From NCBI GenBank assembly GCA_033439265.1, contig JAVTVX010000010.1, positions 29,067,056-29,131,055 of the forward strand: a stretch of DNA of 64,000 nucleotides, written 5' to 3'. Below, one piece after another: positions 60,174 through 64,000 of the stretch (its first letter is position 1; each line of letters begins with the position of its first letter). Under the pieces are notes generated by a model. The model had not been told where the DNA came from and made no database searches. It was given only the letters and a program-made list of their open reading frames with translations. A program made the translations under genes and the position numbers. Source of the DNA: Dillenia suffruticosa (taxonomy: Eukaryota; Streptophyta; Magnoliopsida; Dilleniales; Dilleniaceae).

Positions 60174-61215
60174 AATTCAAATTTCACTTTCAGATTTTAC
60201 TAGGAAAAACCAAATAATGTTTTTTTTTTTAATTCTTAAAGGTGACTTACAGAGTCCGACATCAGATTTCGATATTATATATACTTGTATTTTTTTTTTT
60301 TTTTTGGTAGAGAGAAGAGAAAGAGGAAGTTAGGAGAATGATATTCCATTGGTGAGCTGACAAAGACAATATCTTTGTTTTGTTTGTGAAGTAAGGTTGT
60401 CACGCCAGAAGAATGATTTCTGAAATCTTGTGAATTTTGCATTGCCTCTTCCAACCCCACGTTACCATTTTTTTTTTTTTTTACTTGCGGGCATAATCAA
60501 AGATACCATGTATTATATTCTTGTTTTTGGTTCAAGAATATTAAAGGTCATTTGGGCAAGTCGAGGTTAATATTGTTTGAGATTAAATAGTGTTTAATAT
60601 TATATATTATAATTTTAATTATTTTATAAAAAATAATTTTTGTTCATGAAATTTTAAATATATTAAAAAACTTATTTTAATTAAAAATATTATAAATAAA
60701 ATAAAAGAAATAAAGGAAAGTTAAGGTTTTATGAACATTGTCCTTGGATTCTAAATGAGAGGTATTAATAAATCAATTCTCCGGACATTTGAAATTAAAG
60801 GTCATGTTATGGAATAAAGAAAAAGGAATGGAATTTTAAATTAGGATATTGGGTGGTATAAATCTGGTTAGGGTGGCTGTTTTTTCTCCATAGCCTCCTT
60901 ATTCCGTCTTTGTGGACTCTATTCTATTCTCCAATCCAACGCTAATGGCAAGTTGTGTTCAACATCAGACCTGAATTTATTTCCATTCATACTCCCCAAA
61001 AACCAAAAACCAAAAACCAAAAACCATTATTGGAGGTAAAGAGTAAATATTCAGAACAATTAATATCACCAACCAAGAGACAGAGAAAAAACCAAAGTCA
61101 TAAAAAGAAAATAGAAATTCAAAACAAGGTACGACTTTTACTGTTCTGCTTCCAATTGAAAGGCCAAGGCATGATCATACATTACTAATTTAAAAGTTCA
61201 AAAGTTTGAAATTTG

Positions 61216-61218
<3 letters not shown>

Positions 61219-61256
<38 letters not shown>
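61219..61256. repeat. GA microsatellite
   Basis: Pure GA run of about 38 bases. Confidence 0.9.
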
Positions 61257-61260
<4 letters not shown>

Positions 61261-63865
61261 GTAACGTAGTCCAAGACACATCAAGTGATGGGAAGAAAAA
61301 TCGTGTGATCTAAGTCTGCGAAAGCAAGCAAGAAGAAACAAAATCTTTCCGAGGCATGATCCTAATGGAAAAGAAATGCCAAATAGGGAGAGAAACTTTG
61401 GTTATTTTTTTTTTTTTTTATAATTGATCGATTATATTGGTTGTAATTAAATTGAACTTAAGTGAGATTAGATTTAAATAAGGATAAAAATCTTCCTATT
61501 TTTATTTTTATTATAAATAAAAATTAAATTTGTGATTTTATTTGAGTTGTAACTCTTTTATTAGACCGGGGAGAAACTTCTATCGGAGAGAGTAGTGGCC
61601 CCGTCAGAAATTGGTCACATCTCATCGCAGACTTTGCAGGGGTTGCACCAAATGATGCGCCCCCACCCAACAGCTCCTCCGGACAATGCCCGCAGGGTTA
61701 GGTCTCCCTCCACTCCCACGTCCTCTCTTCCCGTCTGCCACTCACCAAATCATCACCTCATCCACCAACGGATTCTCAGATATTCTACTTTCTCATTAAA
61801 TCAAAATAACCATTTACCACGCTTGCCGTAATTTTTAATTTCATGAGTATTAAATTTTTTATAAAATTGAATTTTTCTAATAAATTTTAAAGCGAGACAG
61901 ATTAATTAATATACTTATTATAATTTGTAAATTATTCCACATTATTACGTAATAAATAAAGTTATGTGCAATTAAAAATGAAAATTCTTAGTTATAGTAT
62001 TAAAAAAAATAATTCTCATTTTGGTTTAATTACAAATTATTTGAGATTAAAAAAGATGACGATCCATGCAAGTACTTGGGCGTTCAACCTCACACTATTG
62101 TCACTAATTAAAATTTTTAATTAAAAATAGTTTTAAGGTAAACTAAAATTATTTATATCTTTTAAAATTAATTGGTAAATGTTTTACCTTTATATAAAAA
62201 TAAAGTTTCGCATTTTGAGAAAACACGTGTTGCTGGAAACCTTTGGAATTAATAATAAAGTTGGCTTACATTTTTGAGGTTCTGGCCTGTGTGTGCGTGT
62301 GTTGGTTTTTGGTGATGCAGGGTTTTTGATGCTCGTTCTTGTTTATGACCATGAGCCTGACCTGACAGCCCGAGGAAGGGGCCACTACAGTGATCTGGCC
62401 ACCCCTACCCACTCACATTGTTTATGAGGATAACGAATTAAAGAAAAAAAATAAATGTATTTTTAATAAAGAAATCTTTTCGATTAGGATAGAAAATTAT
62501 TGGTTACTCCAACCGTGACATTAGAAACAGAGTTGACATTTATATAATATTTCTCTTGAAATATTTGAAATTATATAATGTAAAGTGTTCTATTGGGCCC
62601 AGATATCAATTTTTTTTAAATAATGGTGTAGAATTCAATTACTATATTTTGAGAAAAAAAATTAAGTATTAAGTACTGATACCAGATAAATTCTGAGTGT
62701 AGTTTCAAATTTTACTTATTGCAATTAATGTATAATTTAAATAAAATCATTTCTTTTTTGATAAATCGTTAATATTTGATAAAAATGTTAGTTTTAATTA
62801 AAACTGATTTAAGTCAACTTAAATTTTTAAAAAGCAAAACCTTCGTGATTTTATTTTTTTATACATAAATTTAAATTTGAGATTTTATTTAGAGGATAAT
62901 GATGTTATTTACGTAAGAAAACCGGTGGTCGGAACAACGTCAATCCTAAGCCCTAATCACATTAGAAAAAAGGAGGAGAGCTTCATTGAATATTTGTATT
63001 AAATAAAAAAAGGAAGCAAAGCGTGCACAGTTCGGCCAAAGTCCATGCCATATTTTAATAATCATAGCAAACGCCGTATGCAGGAGACCTGCATTTTCAA
63101 AAACAAAATTAAAACCAAGTGACATGCGCGTCACCTAGATGGTAAAATAACCTCATGCGATTGAAAGGAACAATTTTAGGGGGTTTTGTCAAAAAAAAAA
63201 AAGTACCGACTCTGCGAGACTTGAGACAAACAATGAGTTGATTGTGTCCACCATTCACTGGTTCCAAGGTTGTAATTCAGTGCACCCAAACACACCATAC
63301 AAACAATGCCCCAACAGTTTCTTCTTCCAAGAGCCTTAGATTGCTCTCTGTTTACATCACCGTCCTGTGCTTGCTTAGGTACCATGAATTTGGCATTGTG
63401 CAACACAAACTTCCCATGTTTCTTTCCTTTTCCTCATTAATGAAGTGAGACCCCCCAAAAGAGGCATTGCCACGATGTTCATCTTCTCCTAAGCTAAGCC
63501 AAGTTTATTCAAAGAATCTTTCCTAATTATAAGGGTCATCGTTCCTCTTTTTACAAATGGGTTGTTATCTTCATCCTTTAACCCCGACCATAATCCAACA
63601 CTTCGTGGGAGCTAAACATGTGTCCTTCAATTTCAACACGTTGAGTTGTTCACTAAGAGGGGTGAGAAATTTATCTCAGAGGGGAACATAGGTGTTTGAA
63701 GTAGGATTTTGAATCCACAAATAACTGTTGTTCCGCCTCTAATGAAAAACCGGTGTGAAATGTTTGCCGAATCTTCTTAGATGGGAAACCTCTAATTATG
63801 CATAGAATTGAATATGAAATCATATCTCTAATAGTATAAAATTGACTATGAAGCCATCTCTATTG

Positions 63866-63985
63866 TGAAGAATTGAGTTGGTTCCAGTGGGTTACCTTTA
63901 CTCTGTATATATAGTCTACTATATGGCAAAACACGTTAAAACTCTACTTATCTTGTGAAGAATTGAGTTGGTCTCGGGAGTTACA
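63866..63985. repeat. Direct repeat near the right edge
   Basis: TTGTGAAGAATTGAGTTGGT occurs at about 63871 and again at about 63955, each followed by similar GGGxGTTAC words. It may be the edge of a larger repeat that continues past the window. Confidence 0.6.
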
Positions 63986-64000
63986 TCTCATATATTAGCG

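Larger units (their letters stand above)
60174..64000. other. Intergenic spacer downstream of the MAKR gene
   Basis: It contains a short CCAAAAA-type tandem (60998-61026), a GA microsatellite (61219-61256), a GC-richer patch at 61565-61800 with no recognisable protein, and a less AT-rich block at 63180-63700 with short frames on both strands but no known motif. A 20-base direct repeat occurs near the right edge. Confidence 0.55.

Noticed and set aside
63176-63406. 76-codon minus-strand frame in a less AT-rich block
   Set aside because: No recognisable domain, weak start, ends in a poly-phenylalanine tail from a poly-A stretch; may be transcript sequence but not supportable as a gene.
1-64000. 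CRISPR arrays, operons, rRNA or intact tRNA genes
   Set aside because: None seen; all short tandem arrays are mono- or dinucleotide microsatellites, or sub-repeats of transposon arms, and the genes are spliced eukaryotic ones.

Overview
The window is nuclear DNA of a flowering plant, almost certainly a woody or otherwise moderately repeat-rich eudicot. Its genes have many GT-AG introns, the proteins match plant-only families (reticulon-like RTNLB, MAKR, a DAA1-type AAA ATPase), intergenic DNA is very AT-rich, long GA/CT microsatellites lie near genes, and the mobile elements are plant Ty3 chromoviruses, L1 and RTE LINEs, Tourist MITEs and a long-TIR element. No species can be named from sequence alone. 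LAYOUT: 1-8164 holds a nearly complete Ty3/gypsy chromovirus of the Tekay/Del type on the minus strand; its left LTR runs off the window. 8165-11295 is AT-rich spacer. 11404-19072 is a 16-exon AAA-ATPase gene (833 residues) on the plus strand. After a spacer, 21468-28819 is a 6-exon F-box gene (298 residues), whose large first intron hosts a Tourist MITE and a 1.96-kb long-TIR element. 29600-33552 is a second, older Ty3/gypsy remnant on the minus strand. 34010-36600 is a pile of small repeats: an RTE LINE fragment, MITEs and a nested repeat. 37795-41048 is a 5-exon reticulon gene (253 residues) on the minus strand. 44450-50215 is an L1-type LINE fossil on the minus strand. 50.2-58.5 kb is AT-rich spacer with tRNA-like relics and one copy of a repeat also present at 36.1 kb. 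59059-60173 is a 2-exon MAKR gene (343 residues). The rest, to 64000, is spacer. GENES TOGETHER: the four host genes do not form a pathway. Their order (AAA ATPase, F-box, reticulon, MAKR) is informative: from memory, Arabidopsis carries MAKR5/F-box/AAA at At5g52870-At5g52882 and MAKR2/RTNLB3/DAA1 at At1g64080-At1g64110. The window therefore looks like the undivided version of a block that was duplicated and partly lost in Arabidopsis. I see no operon-like system, CRISPR array, functional tRNA/rRNA gene or clear novel machinery. The most unusual details are a uORF whose stop overlaps the AAA-ATPase start codon, the syntenic block, the sub-repeat-built TIRs inside the F-box intron, and two inverted copies of a short TIR repeat 21 kb apart.
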